Shown: positions 25,301 through 36,760, counted from the stretch's first letter. The stretch: DNA of 64,000 nt from Lepisosteus oculatus (GCF_040954835.1 NC_090716.1:4327605-4391604), one strand, 5' to 3'. A program made the numbers and translations. Notes: generated by a model not told the origin, from the letters alone.

Positions 25301-26994
25301 AGCAGTCAGGTGGCTGTACTCTGCAGCATGCTTCAGACGCTCCCAGATGAGAACTATGCTACTCTCAAGTATCTCATTCAGTTCCTGGCGCAGGTAAGAA
25401 TTTGTGACCTTCTACAAAAAAAAAATACACCTTACACCTTTTTGGACAGGAGAAGCGATGTTTGAAGTATATACTATTTTCGGTCTGAGAAAACAAGAAC
25501 GTTTTGTGTGGTATTTCTTTACAGATGTCGCACAGTCCTGTTTTTCCTCATACCATTTCTGACTTGAAAACATAAAGAAGATATATTTTTTGAAACTACA
25601 TAAGAAAGGATACGAACAAGAGGAAGCCATATGGCCCATCTAGCCCACTTGGTATTTAGTAGAGAACTGACCTGAGGATTTCTTCCAGCCATTACTTGAA
25701 GGACATCATCCTCAACAACATGGCTAGATAGTTTGTTCCTTCAAAGTGCCTCCTTTTATTGGTTTTAAACTCAGTTCCTCAGAGATTCCACTTGTGTCCT
25801 CAGTCATGTGCCATTGTATAGCCCTTCAAGGGGTTAATGCTTCCCCGGCGCTTAGCGTGATGAATCAGATTAATCGGACGCCTAGTACGATCTGATGCTT
25901 GTCTTCCTTTAAGGAAGCCAGTTTGATCAGAATGAGTTAATCTCTGGATCGCAGATGCTAACCTATTAGCCAGAACTTTACAAATTATTTTAAGGTCCAC
26001 ATTTAATCAATCAATCAAAGTTTATTGATCAAATGCACAACAATACAGCATGCAGGAGTAGTTGCTGGCAAAAAATAAGGTTACATAATAATAGATAATA
26101 ATGTAATAGAAATTGAATAAAATAAACACAGACAAAACTCAATATAAACAGAGATGCTATGTGTCCAGGGTGTATGCAGTATACTATGTCCACATAGTGC
26201 AGTGTGCACAGTACAGTGAAAACAGTATCTCCATGTAGCCATTACGAGTGATTTGCTAAAGGAGCTGCAGGTTGGCTAATAAGCTTAGTGGACGGTAGTT
26301 TGAGCAAAAGGATGGGTTCTTATCTGCAAACCTTTTTACCCCTGGTTAAACGTAGGGGTTTGCAGGTGGTCCTCCCAGCGTAGATGCTCAGTAACCCAGG
26401 TGATGGCATGAGAGGACAGCTGCCATTAGTTTGGAATAGGTGCCTGTCACCTCTGTTTCATAGGATCTTCTGGAATCTGCAAGCTTACAGTAACACTAGC
26501 AAGAGATGCGTGGTCCCTCGGATTGATACTTTGTTGGGGAACTCGGAGTGTAATGTGCACCTGCGACCGGTGGGCATGTCAAAAGGAGTCCAATTAGGCG
26601 ATCATAAAACAGAAAATAATTAGTGATTTCATTAAACAAACAGTCCTTGACTGGACCAATTCAATCCTTCTCCAAAGGTCTTAAAGGTGTTGTTTTAATG
26701 AGATCTTTAGATCTTTAGATCTTTAGAAACTGATTTAGGTTTTATCCCTAAGCCTGCACAGCAGAAGTTTTCTGCCTGAACAGCTGCTATGAAATCCGCC
26801 CGTTCTTGTTGCAGGTGTCCGATCAGAGTGGGGTAAACAAGATGAACAACACTAACCTGGCTGTGGTGTTTGGACCAAACCTGCTGTGGGGACGAGACGC
26901 AGCCATGACTCTGGGTGCCATCGGCCCGATCAACAACTTCACAAGGATGCTCCTGGACCATCACAGCCAGGTCTTTGAGCAGACCAGCCCTTAG
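16326..26994 (+). CDS. ARHGAP1: Rho GTPase-activating protein 1 (p50RhoGAP/Cdc42GAP), 12 coding exons, 437 aa
   Basis: Cytosolic GAP that stimulates GTP hydrolysis by Cdc42 and Rho. Coding exons: 16326-16464, 18200-18295, 19752-19839, 20266-20397, 21181-21267, 21829-21927, 22821-22925, 23411-23487, 23929-24006, 24456-24584, 25290-25393, 26815-26994; phases fit throughout and the total is 438 codons. Residues 1-46 (start [13 protein letters not shown]) resemble the mammalian N terminus. A Sec14/CRAL-TRIO lipid-binding domain follows from [20 protein letters not shown] to [11 protein letters not shown]. After a short proline-rich linker ([10 protein letters not shown]) comes the RhoGAP domain with the arginine finger in EGIFRRSAN, then [13 protein letters not shown] and [18 protein letters not shown]. 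Length is close to the human 439 aa. The start is the first ATG after the acceptor at 16309 and gives the conserved N terminus. The 5' UTR exon is not located. Confidence 0.96.
20556..20732. mobile_element. Fold-back element, Penelope-like terminal repeat pair (copy 2)
   Basis: 177 bp of two inverted arms in an ARHGAP1 intron. The left arm contains 'acgtttcggccgtggagcct' and the right arm its complement 'aggctccacggcc' (20686-20698); the centre is near 20675. It is flanked by a perfect 13-bp duplication, TAAATGAAATTAT, at 20543-20555 and 20733-20745. CTGAAGA at 20679-20685, a short GGC/GCC hairpin and then an A-rich box recall the hammerhead ribozyme core (CTGANGA...GAAA). Confidence 0.75.
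20790..21165 (+). repeat. Possible LINE 3'-end remnant
   Basis: The stretch ends 'tgtaaagcactctggtatcc' and 'ttatgctaac', like common L2-type tails that precede short A/T repeats. It ends just before the ARHGAP1 exon at 21181. The middle is not recognised. Confidence 0.3.
25590..25805 (-). mobile_element. CR1/L2-type LINE ORF2 C-terminal fragment
   Basis: 'gaggaagccatatggcccat', 'ttacttgaaggacatcatcc', 'caacatggctagatagtttg' and 'agattccacttgtgtcctca' read, on the minus strand, as the decayed end of a non-LTR ORF2 (RGHK..., WNSLP..., FKKLLDE... region). Related copies are at 655-905 and 60440-60665. It lies in the last ARHGAP1 intron, beside a second LINE piece. Confidence 0.6.
25806..26000 (-). 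pseudogene. L1/Tx1-like reverse transcriptase fragment
   Basis: An open minus-strand segment reads [20 protein letters not shown] followed by [15 protein letters not shown]. This matches the reverse-transcriptase fingers region of L1/Tx1-clade LINE ORF2 (K-LA-RL...DQTGF..GR). Only about 60 residues remain, with no active-site box or neighbouring LINE domains, so it is a dead fragment in an ARHGAP1 intron. Confidence 0.75.
26003..26230 (-). repeat. Non-LTR-like 3' end with TTGATTGATT tail
   Basis: On the minus strand it ends 'gatcaataaactttgattga' with a short TTGA repeat tail, like the style of the 33471 and 49720 repeats ('gacaaataaactgaactga'). The family is not named. 26230-26800 up to the last ARHGAP1 exon holds nothing I recognise apart from three AGATCTTT units at 26700. 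Confidence 0.4.
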
Positions 26995-29239
26995 CTCCAC
27001 ACTGGTCTCTCGCACTCTGCAATCTGCCGCCTTGTACACCTTCCCACGCCCATAATGTACAGTAGCTATTGCCAAACACACGCATTACAGAGAAATAATG
27101 GAACGTACAAAGTCTTATCAGCAGGATCCACTGAGAAAAACACAGTACATCCCTTTAGTGAAAAAACTATAGGAACTATATTTCTGCTCTCAATACTTCG
27201 AACACCAAGAAAGAAACATTTGGCACACCTTACAAGTCTGGTACTGTTTAGCTGAATGCCACTGGAATCACAAAAGCTTTGACGGTTTGTGATTCACAGT
27301 TAATTTTTATAATGGTACAGATAAACACTACCATATATATATAAAAATGTACTGTATATGTATCAAAATACAGACTAATCTTAAGCAAGCAGTTGCAAAA
27401 TAAATTGTTTTTCTTCACTGATGCTCTCGAACAACTGCCCAGCTTGGCAAAATAGAAAGCATTCAGTGCAGTGTTGTTGTTTTTAAAGATGCCTTATACT
27501 GTTAAGTAATTAACTTGTTTTATTGAAGTTTGATTTGAATTGATTATGGTAGGCATTAAGGAGATACTGAATATGACAATATTTGGTGAGCAGTACTTTT
27601 CAAAATACCATATACATTTACTTGGTTGACCTGAAGCTCTGTATATAAGTTCCTTTGTTCCTAATTGATCATTTATATTATGAAACATAAAGCCTTTAGT
27701 TTGCAAGGATAAAATCAGAAACTTGGTTTTACAATTTTGAGCTAGTTTTAAAGGCAATTAAATGATAAATGGGCCACTTAAGACAAATTGTATTGCCTTT
27801 TTGTAATGTATAACTCACATATATATTTATATATAGATAATGTGGTTGTTTTCATTTATATATTGTTTGTAGCCTCTTGAGCATTTCTTCATGTCTTAAC
27901 TGTTTGCCTTGTGTGACATGTACCATTTTATAAACCTTGGACTCCAACATATCCTTATGTTAACAGTACACAGAATTGGACTATAATTATTTTATGGTGT
28001 CCAAAATGTCTAAGCCATCGGAAATACACTGATAATTAAATTTTAAGAAATTCTGAATTGCTGAGTTTCTTAAGTCTATGCCAAAAAAAACCAGAAAGTT
28101 AAATTAACAAAATTCAAATTGCTCAGTAACACTGTCAAACTTTCTTCCCAACTCTCCACACTGACATTCCAAACAAAATACAAAAAACATTCTATGGAAC
28201 TGAAGCATTTTCCGCTACATAAATGATTTTAAGCCTTTAGTTCTCTTTAAAAGCAAGGCAGAAGACTGGATGGGTGGGACTTTATGTAAGGGGTGATGAG
28301 GTTTTTTATGTCTTTAAGCATAAAGTATTCAACATTTGTTCTGTTACTGGTCAATTGATCTTATTTCCTTGCTGTCTTTCTCTGTTTATCAGAGACATTT
28401 TCGGATCCTGTCCTGCTGTTAAGCACTGCAGGTAGTACCTGATACAGGACAATGATGATGTGCCATTTTTTAGTCTGTGTCAGTAAAGGAAACCAAATAT
28501 TGAAATGGTTTTGAAAAGTGTTACATATGTGGCCACTTTGAAATAACACAGACCTGCCAGGTAAATCTGTGGATCATTTGCTGTCTTGCTGGTATTTCAG
28601 ATGCTTGTAGTAAACGTTCCAAATCGCTTCTTAAAATTGTTCTTTCTTTTTAAGGACTTCAAGCTAAAACATTCAAGCTTAAAACAGATCAGTCTTAACT
28701 GTCTGGTTTTGTGTTTGCTGTTTAAAAAAACAAGTTTTACCTTGGGTCACAAAGATAGTGATGTAAAAAGCAGTGTAAAGATGATCATATTGTCCAGTAG
28801 TGTAGTATGCATTTTTTACGGTTTTGAAAAATATGTACTTAAGCAATCTCAGGAGTTTTAGAGAACGCACACTAGTCTGGTCACACCTTGTTTAAGACTG
28901 AATCGTTGTGGCATGCTTTGTGCTGCAATGCTGGTAGGTGGCCGTGTGCCTTATTATGATAGGGAAAGACGGAAGTACCTGATAAGTACTGTTCAGGTAT
29001 TTTAGCTAGGATGTTACAGTTTTGTTTTCGCATGATGGTTACTGTTGTTCCCATCTCATTTGCTTTGTAAAAAGAGTTTTTGTTGCCATGGTGGGGAAGT
29101 AAAATGTTGTACATTTTTCTGCTTTAACAGAAGCCAAATTCTTACTCTTCTCTACTTGCAAGTACTGTCTTTTATGGCAAACAATTATTTTTCAAAACCG
29201 TTCTTTTTTTATTACCTATTGTGAATTATAAAGCAGTTG

Positions 29240-29245
29240 AATAAA
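29240..29245 (+). terminator. Candidate distal poly(A) signal of ARHGAP1
   Basis: AATAAA about 2.25 kb after the stop. An alternative proximal AATAAA is at 27399-27404. Mammalian ARHGAP1 has a long 3' UTR, so either is plausible. Confidence 0.35.
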
Positions 29246-30534
29246 ACTATACGAAGACTGTATACAGTGGTAGTAATGTTTTTTGTTTTTCTGATGTTTA
29301 CACATGGCAGAAAAGCCATGTGTTAATATATATATATTTCATTTTGGAATGTGTATAGTACAATCTCCCAGAAAAACGCCTTGGTTTAGAATCATTCAAA
29401 CTGCCTTTTACAATAATTTGAGTTTGCTTATAATAAAAAAAAAATCTATCTTTAGTAGTGAAAACAGTGTATATTGTTTCAGCTTGAAATGTTTGGTAGT
29501 TATACATTCATTTCTTTAAAGAACTGACTAATTACGTGATTACAACATAGGAGAGAAACATGACAGCTCTCCTCAAACCTAAAAACAAAACTAAGGCTTC
29601 TCTGGCATGAATTCAGCACTCCCAACAGCTGAACATTAGTAACAGAAATTTGTATATTTTGGATGAGTTAAATATTACTAATATTATTCTAAATAATTAT
29701 GAACATTTAAATTAATCTTTAGCATTTTTTATTTTAAAAATGTAAGATTAAAACTTTCAACAACATGATTACTGCCTTGCAGGCCTAATGTCTGGATGTG
29801 TTAGGCTTAACTCAAATTTTAATCATTAAGAAGGCCCGTGGGATTTTCATGCTACTGTTCATTTTCATTACCGTTTTCAGCTGAAAATACAAGAAACCCT
29901 TCAGGTAGCAATGCTGAAGAGTAAAAAGGCAGGACAAGGTTACACAAGTTTTGTCTTTTAAATCCACCTGAATCTGTGAAAAATATTTCCATCTGAGTTT
30001 TAGGCCAGATGTCAGGGGGACTACTCTCAGGCTAACAGTTGTCCCCGACTTTCTGTTGAACCTACTCGTATTTTAAAAGTGGAACTACATGCAATGTAAA
30101 AGGATATTAATAAAGCAAATATTGCACAGCCCATTTTACTGGCACTTATTACAGGATTTAAAGCTATTGCCAACTCTTCACATAAAATTCTATTTTTAAA
30201 AACTTTTCTGGCATGAATGCACAGCGCTGGCAAAAGTGGTGATAAAAATCTAAAATCCCAAATCCATAAACTCACGTGCACAGCGACGGGCATTTTGTAA
30301 CCGTCTTCATTTTCAGGAAAATTCGGTTTCCCTTCTGTTGCCCTGTAACAGACATGTTTTGGCCTCCAAAGTTCCTCCACTCATCGTGCAGATCAGAAAT
30401 GCTCGGATTGCGAAGTCTGGAGAAGCAGCTACTGCTGTGGTTCAGAGCCTTCATCTGCCTGTTGCCAGAAAGCCGTGTAATCCTGGACAGGGACACAGCA
30501 ACCTGTAGCAGCACTGAATTGTAGTGCATGAGAT

Positions 30535-30660
30535 GAGACTATGCCCTTGTGTGGGTGCACCAGGACAAATACACACAGGGACAATTTATGGACACCAATT
30601 AATCCAGCCAGCATCTCTTGGGAAGGTGGGGGAAAGCTGATCACCTACAAATTACCCACA
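30535..30660 (-). repeat. Decayed interspersed repeat, same family as 33075-33415
   Basis: 'cacacagggacaatttatgg' and 'caattaatccagccagcatc' match the complement of the 'gtgtggagtttgcatgttc' family body. Short and diverged. Confidence 0.45.
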
Positions 30661-30900
30661 CGACAGATAATGAATGACCAGAGAGTGTCTATGGCCAGCA
30701 TCCTGCCATCAGGCTCAGATACAGTCCAGCAGCTCTTAGTGCTTTCGGATCTGTGCTCATGTCAGAAGACCTTCTCCAGCACCTGACCTACTCCTTTTCC
30801 TCTGTTTCACTGAGATTTCAGATCAGCTGTCCGGGTAAAAACTGGCCTTCTTCAGTTGGCTTATCTGGAAACCGGTACTGGATGTAATTCAGTATATGCT

Positions 30901-30906
30901 TTTATT
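30901..30906 (-). terminator. Candidate poly(A) signal of the SPSB3-like gene
   Basis: AATAAA on the minus strand about 400 nt beyond the stop codon at 31302. Confidence 0.4.
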
Positions 30907-31224
30907 TTCTTTTTCCTGCTGTGGGGATTTGTACGAAGTGATGCCAGCAACTTTTAGGAGTCAAAAACCATGCTGCTATTTGTCCCCAGCCACTTGCATC
31001 AAGTGCTTTTTAAGTCCAGTGCTTTTAGAGCAAAGCTTCATGTTACACTCCAGGACAGCTGGTCCAGTCAGCTAACAGTGCCAGCACAAGCATTATTAAA
31101 AACCTATCAAAACTCAGCCTTCTGGGTTCCAGACTGGCTCTTCTCCGACTTCATCAAGAGCAAACAACTGTGGTTCCGAGAGTGTCACCTGTTCATATCG
31201 CAGAGTGAGCGAGGGATGTCCGCA

Positions 31225-31312
31225 GCACACCCTGAGCTGGTCACGTCCTCACTCCGAGCGAGCACACCCTGAGCTGGTCACGTCCGCACACCCTGAGCTG
31301 GTCACGTCCGCA
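31225..31312 (-). repeat. Tandem repeat of ~24-bp unit across the SPSB3-like stop codon
   Basis: The unit 'caccctgagctggtcacgtc' recurs three times, the last copy reaching into the final codons and stop of the SPSB3-like gene. Because each unit carries TGA in the coding frame, expansion would not lengthen the protein. Confidence 0.8.
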
Positions 31313-34247
31313 CTCCCAGCAGAGTGCGAGAGGGGTGTCCGCAGCGCACCCCGAGCTGTTCCTGCAAGGCTGCGGGCAGAGGCAGGCGGTCTGTGACGGC
31401 CCTCTGTCCCAGCGTCTGCGCGATGGCCTGCAGGCAGTGCTCCTGCAGGGAGGTGAACCGGCAGGTGCGCAGACCCAGGAACAGCTCCGTCTCGGGAGCC
31501 GTGGAGCTGACCAAGGGGTAGAGAGGGGCTCCCACCTGTGCAAGCAGAGAGGGAGAGGGGCGTGAGCTCATCTCAAAGGACTTTCCACTTCTTCTCAAGC
31601 TTGTCTTTAGTATTAGATTACTAAAGCCCTGAACTAACTAATTCTCAAGAGCAGCACGGTGACGTTTAATCATGCATCATGGTTCTTCAACACCAGACAA
31701 AAACAAACAGCCGGACACTCGAAGTGGAAAATTCATTTCCCAAAACACCCTCATGGCAAACATTAAAAAAAGCCTAGACTCCAACACTATCGCTGGCCAG
31801 ATTGAAGACCTCACTCGGCCTGTCCCGCCGTCTCACCTGGTCCAGACCGGAGAAGGCGAGCCCAAGGCTGGATCCGTTTCTGTAGAACACCAGGGTGCCC
31901 GTGTGCAGGTTCAGGAGAACGCCGATGACGGTCGACTTGTCGTAGAAGGGCTGGGTGTAGGTCCTGCTCTCCCCTCCGTGCCAGACGGAGCCCTTATACG
32001 ACAGCCCCCAGCTCTCGCAGTCCATCCCTTCAGAAACACAGCAGCAGAGCAGCGTGCTGAAAACCTGACAGCTGCAGGCCTGGTGCCCGGACACACAGGC
32101 AATGGGGACTTCTTGCAGACGACACCAATCGACAAAGAGAGGAACATAAGCCTAACTTCACGTCACATCAAGAGACAGGGACAATTAGAGGCACCGAAAT
32201 GAAACTCGACAGGACAGTGCGAGACCTTCCCACCTTTCACGGACATTGCGTTGTGGGGGCACTGCAGCACTTTGCTCCACAAGTATTTCTTCAAGAATTT
32301 TTATGAACAAATAACGGCATTTTGTCATCAGGGTCAAGAAATATATATTTTTTCCTTTCTTACGTAAACATCAAAATTTATCGCCACACATAATGCATCT
32401 CCGTTTTTTTCCTTTTCCTCAGCTTTTTAAATCTTTTCTAAGATGTAAACCGACACCACCTCAGTCTCACTGACTTTTAGCCTAAATTCCACAGGAGACC
32501 ACAGGCATGTTCTTAATCCCCAGAGGTCTAAAAATCTCAAACACCTGTTTGTATGAACTTCAGGATTTCAGGACAAATATATCAAAGCCTGTTATCTTAT
32601 GAGGAATAACTGACAAAATAACCTTAGATCATACTGCAACACTTAGCAGACGCACCACCACCCCGTCACTATGTGCATTTGAAGATGTGGTTTTCTAAAC
32701 TTACTATCTGCACAGCTGAAGGACTGTTTATCAGAGACAAACAAGCACAGGATTTGTGGAGAATGATTGCCATTCTCACCCAGCAGGTCGATGAACTGGT
32801 AGTTCCCGGTGTGAAGCAGCGCTTTCTTGGTTCCTAGCCCTACCATCACAGACGAGCCACACGGAGGCTCCAGGAACTCAATCTCCCAGTAGTGCTCTCC
32901 GTGACTGAACCCTGCAGAGCACAGACACAAGGAGCTCACAGCCACTTCACAAACCTCTTCTGCAAAACTGGGTGCTCGTGCATGGATGTGGGATTTTGCT
33001 GTACTGATATAATGTGAAAATATTATTTTTAAAAGAAAGAAATGTGGACTGTAGTTGATCATTTTCCTGTCAATAATTCAAAATGACATCCATCCATCAT
33101 GAGAAAAGCCACTTATTCCAGTTAAGGGTCACAGAAACCCAGAGCCTGTCCTGGAAACAGGATGGCAGACAGGAGCATACCCCTGTAGGCCTCTCCCACT
33201 CATGCACACAGGGACAACTTAGAGCCCTTAGAGAAACAAGCCAGGATGTCTGTTTAAGTGGAAGGAGACTTGTGCACCTGGAGAAAACCCTTGTGGGTGT
33301 GAGGATAACATGCACACTCCACATATAAGGATGCCCATGCCAGACTTGAATCCCTGAACCCAAGTGCTGCAAGACAGCAGTGCCACCGGCCACACCAACA
33401 TGCTGCCCTAAAAAACTGCAGGATTTACAAATGTTTAGAAGTGTTTTTTTTAAACTTGTATTTTATTTAACTTGTTGTTGGGGCTGTTCTGTGTTTCCTT
33501 ATTGTCTTTGTATTGGAGCATACATGCAAATAAGCATTTTATTGCACTTTGCATGTGACAAATAAACTGAACTGAGAACTGAGAGAAATTCAATTGAAAA
33601 TGGAATATTCCCTAAATGGGAAATACGGATTGGAAGGATTGTGTAAGATATATTTAAAGCAGAAAAAAAGGATTGGAGGTATGGTGCATGAGTTTTTAGC
33701 ATTGCTGCCTCGCAGTTCCAAGGCTCTGGGCTCAGTTCCTGCGGTGCTATCTGTGTGGAGTTTGCATGTTCCCCCCTTCTTCGTGTGGGTGTCTTCTGGG
33801 TACCAGGTTCTTCCCACAGTGCAGGCTTTCTGGTAGGGTAATTGGCTTCTAGAAAAACTGTCCCTGATGTGAGAATGCGCAGTGTCCCTCTCAGGGTGTA
33901 CCCCACCTTGCAAGCCTTTTGCCTGCTGGGACAGACTCTGGCTCCCTGCAAATCGAGCAGTTCCGAAAATGCACTGATGGATGGGTGGGAAAAACAGGTG
34001 AAGGAAACAATAAGCAGTTAAGTGTAGCAGTTCGGAGATATTTCCCTTCCAATTGAACGCTCTGCCAGCAAAATGCTGGGACTGGACAAACAGCCTGACC
34101 TTTGGTGCCCCTGACCCCGGCTGTGCCTTCGCTCTCCAGGACTGGGTCGGTGTGAAAGTAGACAGCTCGTCGGCATGGCGACAGGCGGGCTGCAGGAGAC
34201 TTGGCATCCATGTCCCACTCCCAGTGCTCTCCCACGTGGCCGTGCAT
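31302..34247 (-). CDS. SPRY domain + SOCS box protein, SPSB3-related, four coding exons, 234 aa
   Basis: Likely substrate receptor of a Cullin-5/Elongin BC ubiquitin ligase. Coding exons (transcript order): 34247-34100, 32911-32780, 32027-31837, 31535-31302; phases 1, 1, 0 fit and total 235 codons. The SPRY/B30.2 domain runs from HWEWDMDAKSPAARLSPC through EHYWEIEFLEPPCGSSVMVG and ESWGLSYKGSVWHGG to TLVFYRNGSSLGLAF. The C-terminal SOCS box has a BC-box, SLQEHCLQAI (pattern SLxxxCxxxI), and a Cul5-box, LPLP. Family resemblance is nearest SPSB3 (WGLSYTG, GTxxMVGxGT), but the sequence is clearly a different member and shorter than human SPSB3 (355 aa). The start at 34247 is the first ATG after a plausible acceptor, and upstream exons are possible. 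It lies between ARHGAP1 and ATG13, which are neighbours in human. Confidence 0.82.
33075..33415 (-). repeat. Interspersed repeat with ATGG tail, minus copy in SPSB3-like intron
   Basis: It starts with 'catccatccatcatgagaaa' (the tail on the complement) and includes 'gtgaggataacatgcacact' and 'cagtgccaccggccacacca', the head. A plus-strand relative starts 270 bp to the right, at 33685. Confidence 0.7.
33471..33580 (+). repeat. Short interspersed repeat, family 'gacaaataaactgaactga' (copy 1)
   Basis: 'tattggagcatacatgcaaa' then 'taagcattttattgcacttt' then 'gacaaataaactgaactga'. The same sequence is at 49720-49847 with the same orientation. It looks like a non-LTR 3' end; family not named. Confidence 0.65.
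33685..33985 (+). repeat. Interspersed repeat with ATGG tail (plus copy)
   Basis: Head 'gcattgctgcctcgcagttc', core 'gtgtggagtttgcatgttcc', tail 'tgcactgatggatgggtggg'. Family as at 3862-4136. Confidence 0.7.
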
Positions 34248-35984
34248 CCCCGGCCCTGCGCTTTCATAGAAAAAGAAGCCCTTCAAATTTGGGATACTTC
34301 AGCCCCACTGTTAGGTGCCGTAACAACACCGGCCTAGAGCCATGGTTACGTCTTACTACTGCGGAAGAGCGTCCAAAGCACAGCTGCTGTTAAATCATCC
34401 CTATACCCTTCACTGACACTTGATTCAGTCCACATCTCGTTACCGACTACAAAACCTTTTTTTTTTACCGTATCTTAGAACTGTTCGGGGTTATTTGTAA
34501 CGTAAAATCAGACACAAGATGTATTCATACGCAGCTCCAGACATTCACACACGGTTATGCCCGGTGCTTCTAAAGTTTTTTTTGTAGGCAATCGTTATAG
34601 ACAAGCAGTAGGACACGCATTTACTACCCGTGCGCTGCATTCTATGCTGTGTTGTATGACAACTGCACAACCTAATTTTAAGTGCACGGTGGTCATTTTT
34701 CTCAAGCCTCCTCTGCGCAACAAATTCTCTCAGGAGTGAGGCTCGGCACAGGCGAGAGGCGACGTGACGGGCGTGATGTACCGGAATTGCACATGGCTGT
34801 CAGGAGAGCAGGTACACGACCTGACAGAGTCCCTATTCCTCGCTCTGCAGGAGCCTTTTTGAATCTTGGCAAACGCTGCTTTGTTACAGCCTCGCCTTTC
34901 TGCCCGATTTTACAATTCTGCATCACGGGAAACGCATTCCCTAAGGCAAGTCTTGACAAGCATTTGTTAAACCTATATATTCTATGGGCTGTCCCCCTAT
35001 ACGTTCCGTCATCTTTTAATTACAAGAACTGAAGTTAAATAATAATCCCATATCACCATTTAATTTTAATTTACACCACGAAAGAGCAAGAGAAGCTGGA
35101 AACAAAGTTACCCTCAACTTCTTATAAAATATTTAACTTCTTTTTGGTATCTGTGCAAAGGATAAACCGAAGAAATAGCGACTATATAACCGAAGAGTAG
35201 CAGCTTTCTCGAAGAGCCGAAAATGTGACGCACTTTTGTAACATTATACTTTAATTTCTTCCGTTTAATCAAACCCATAGGAGCCAATAGAACTAGAGGA
35301 GTAACTGGCGGTCTGGGTTGTAGTTCGCATTACCTTTCGTCTCCGAAGTTGCGACGTGCTTTTCTAGGTTGCTCTTCCGACGTCAAGCAGGCTGCTCCGC
35401 TTTCATGTAGACACAAAAAGAGCAAACCGCATAAAGAAACCGTACAAAACTAATTGCATCTCAGACAAACCCGGCAAACTGCAAGGTTCAAGGTAAAGGG
35501 ATTGCGGAGCTCGCTTAAACGGACGCCAAACCAGGAGATCCGAGTTACCTGCCTCACGGGGGCGTGGGTGGTCAGCGGTCAAGGGGGAAAAAAAAGTATT
35601 TTTTCCACCTTACAACACGTATCTTAGGGTCTCGCTTTTACAGTGCATTTTGTTCAGAACCGAAGCATGATCTTGGACGTTGATAAATCGTCACCACTTC
35701 GGCCCGACAGACCCCGAGCCTGCTTTAAATTTCAGGACGGGCCGACCTCTTGCCGTGTTTGAGCCCTGTATGGTCTGAACAGCCTCAACACCTGCTTACA
35801 TGCAAAGAAGATGCATGTTATTCAGAAAGGAGTGCACCGAAACATTACAAATTTGCCCATTTTTGCATGTGTTTAAATATCTTTGTATAGTGTTAGGGAA
35901 AATGGAAAATCCAACTTCAGATCTTATTAGGACAATTGAGAGCACACATATTAATAGTATCATTTGATAGTGACCCACCGACCC

Positions 35985-36105
35985 ATCACCTCTCGCACCA
36001 TGCAGGTGGGGCTTCACTCTGGTGGGGGTGGGATTCCCCATTACTTGTAAAGCACTTTGAGCGAAGTGTCCAGAAAAGCGCTATGTAATTATAAGGATTA
36101 TTTGT
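35985..36105 (+). mobile_element. 3' end of a 5S-derived SINE
   Basis: 'ggtgggattccccattactt' and 'gtaaagcactttgagcgaag' then 'agaaaagcgctatgtaatta' match the complement of the left ends of copies C (40477) and D (60667), that is, the SINE's 3' part. Confidence 0.7.
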
Positions 36106-36429
36106 TTCCTGTTTTGGACTGCTTCTCAGATATACTGTAAAAATACAACTGGTTTGTGGAAAAATACATTCCACACCCATCCCATTTTTAAAACTCCCCA
36201 TCTTTCTTACTAATAAACAGCAATGACAAAAGAGGTAAAATATACAGTAAACAAGGGGAAAAAACACAGGAAAACTGCATGCTATGTTTCTCTAATCTAC
36301 CACAGTAAACCTTCATAAAAATGGTCAAGAAATGCACACGATTTTATTCCTGTGCATCTTTTTTGATGGTAGAGACCATTCGGTCTATTTCTAAATAGAA
36401 AACATAGCTAGAAACCTGCCATTTTTACC

Positions 36430-36760
36430 ATATTCACAGCCAGCCGGACTCTTGAGTGACTCAGCTGCTACAGGCCCTGTGCCAAGCGCAGGTTGAGCTT
36501 TCCGATTGTGGAGTCGCTGGTCCGGGGTTGGATCACATGACTGCCTTCCCACGGTTGGGAGAAATCTGCTAAGGGCGGGGTGGGATTAGCTGGGACAGGC
36601 GGCTCTGGGCTCCCGGCATCGCTGGCAAGTCCTACAGCCTCCGGGCAGCTTGCAGGCTTGTGGAGCTGCAGGTGAGGGTAGCACCACACCTCCAAGCAGA
36701 GCAAGGAGGCTCCGGCGCGAGGCTGTGCGGCCAGCGACAAGGTAAAAGACGAGAGACACG
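36430..36760 (+). repeat. GC-rich candidate tRNA-derived SINE
   Basis: An isolated GC-rich block in AT-rich DNA. 'gagtgactcagctgctacag' is A-box-like and 'ggtccggggttggatcaca' is a weak B-box. The body 'gggcggggtgggattagctg' has no second copy in the window, so SINE status is a guess; a CpG-rich regulatory element is the alternative. Confidence 0.35.

Larger units (their letters stand above)
26995..31301. other. ARHGAP1 3' UTR and convergent spacer to the SPSB3-like gene
   Basis: No coding exon recognised. The first 2.2 kb is AT-rich and probably ARHGAP1 3' UTR, since poly(A) signals occur at 27399 and 29240. 29300-30500 shows nothing I can name. A decayed interspersed repeat lies at 30535-30660. 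The SPSB3-like gene converges from the right. Confidence 0.5.

Noticed and set aside
31672-32202. 176-codon plus-strand open frame
   Set aside because: Antisense to the SPRY exon of the SPSB3-like gene.
33590-34267. Long minus-strand frame through the first SPSB3-like exon
   Set aside because: Partly a different frame from the SPRY coding exon and runs through a plus-strand repeat; only the 34100-34247 part in the SPRY frame is supported.
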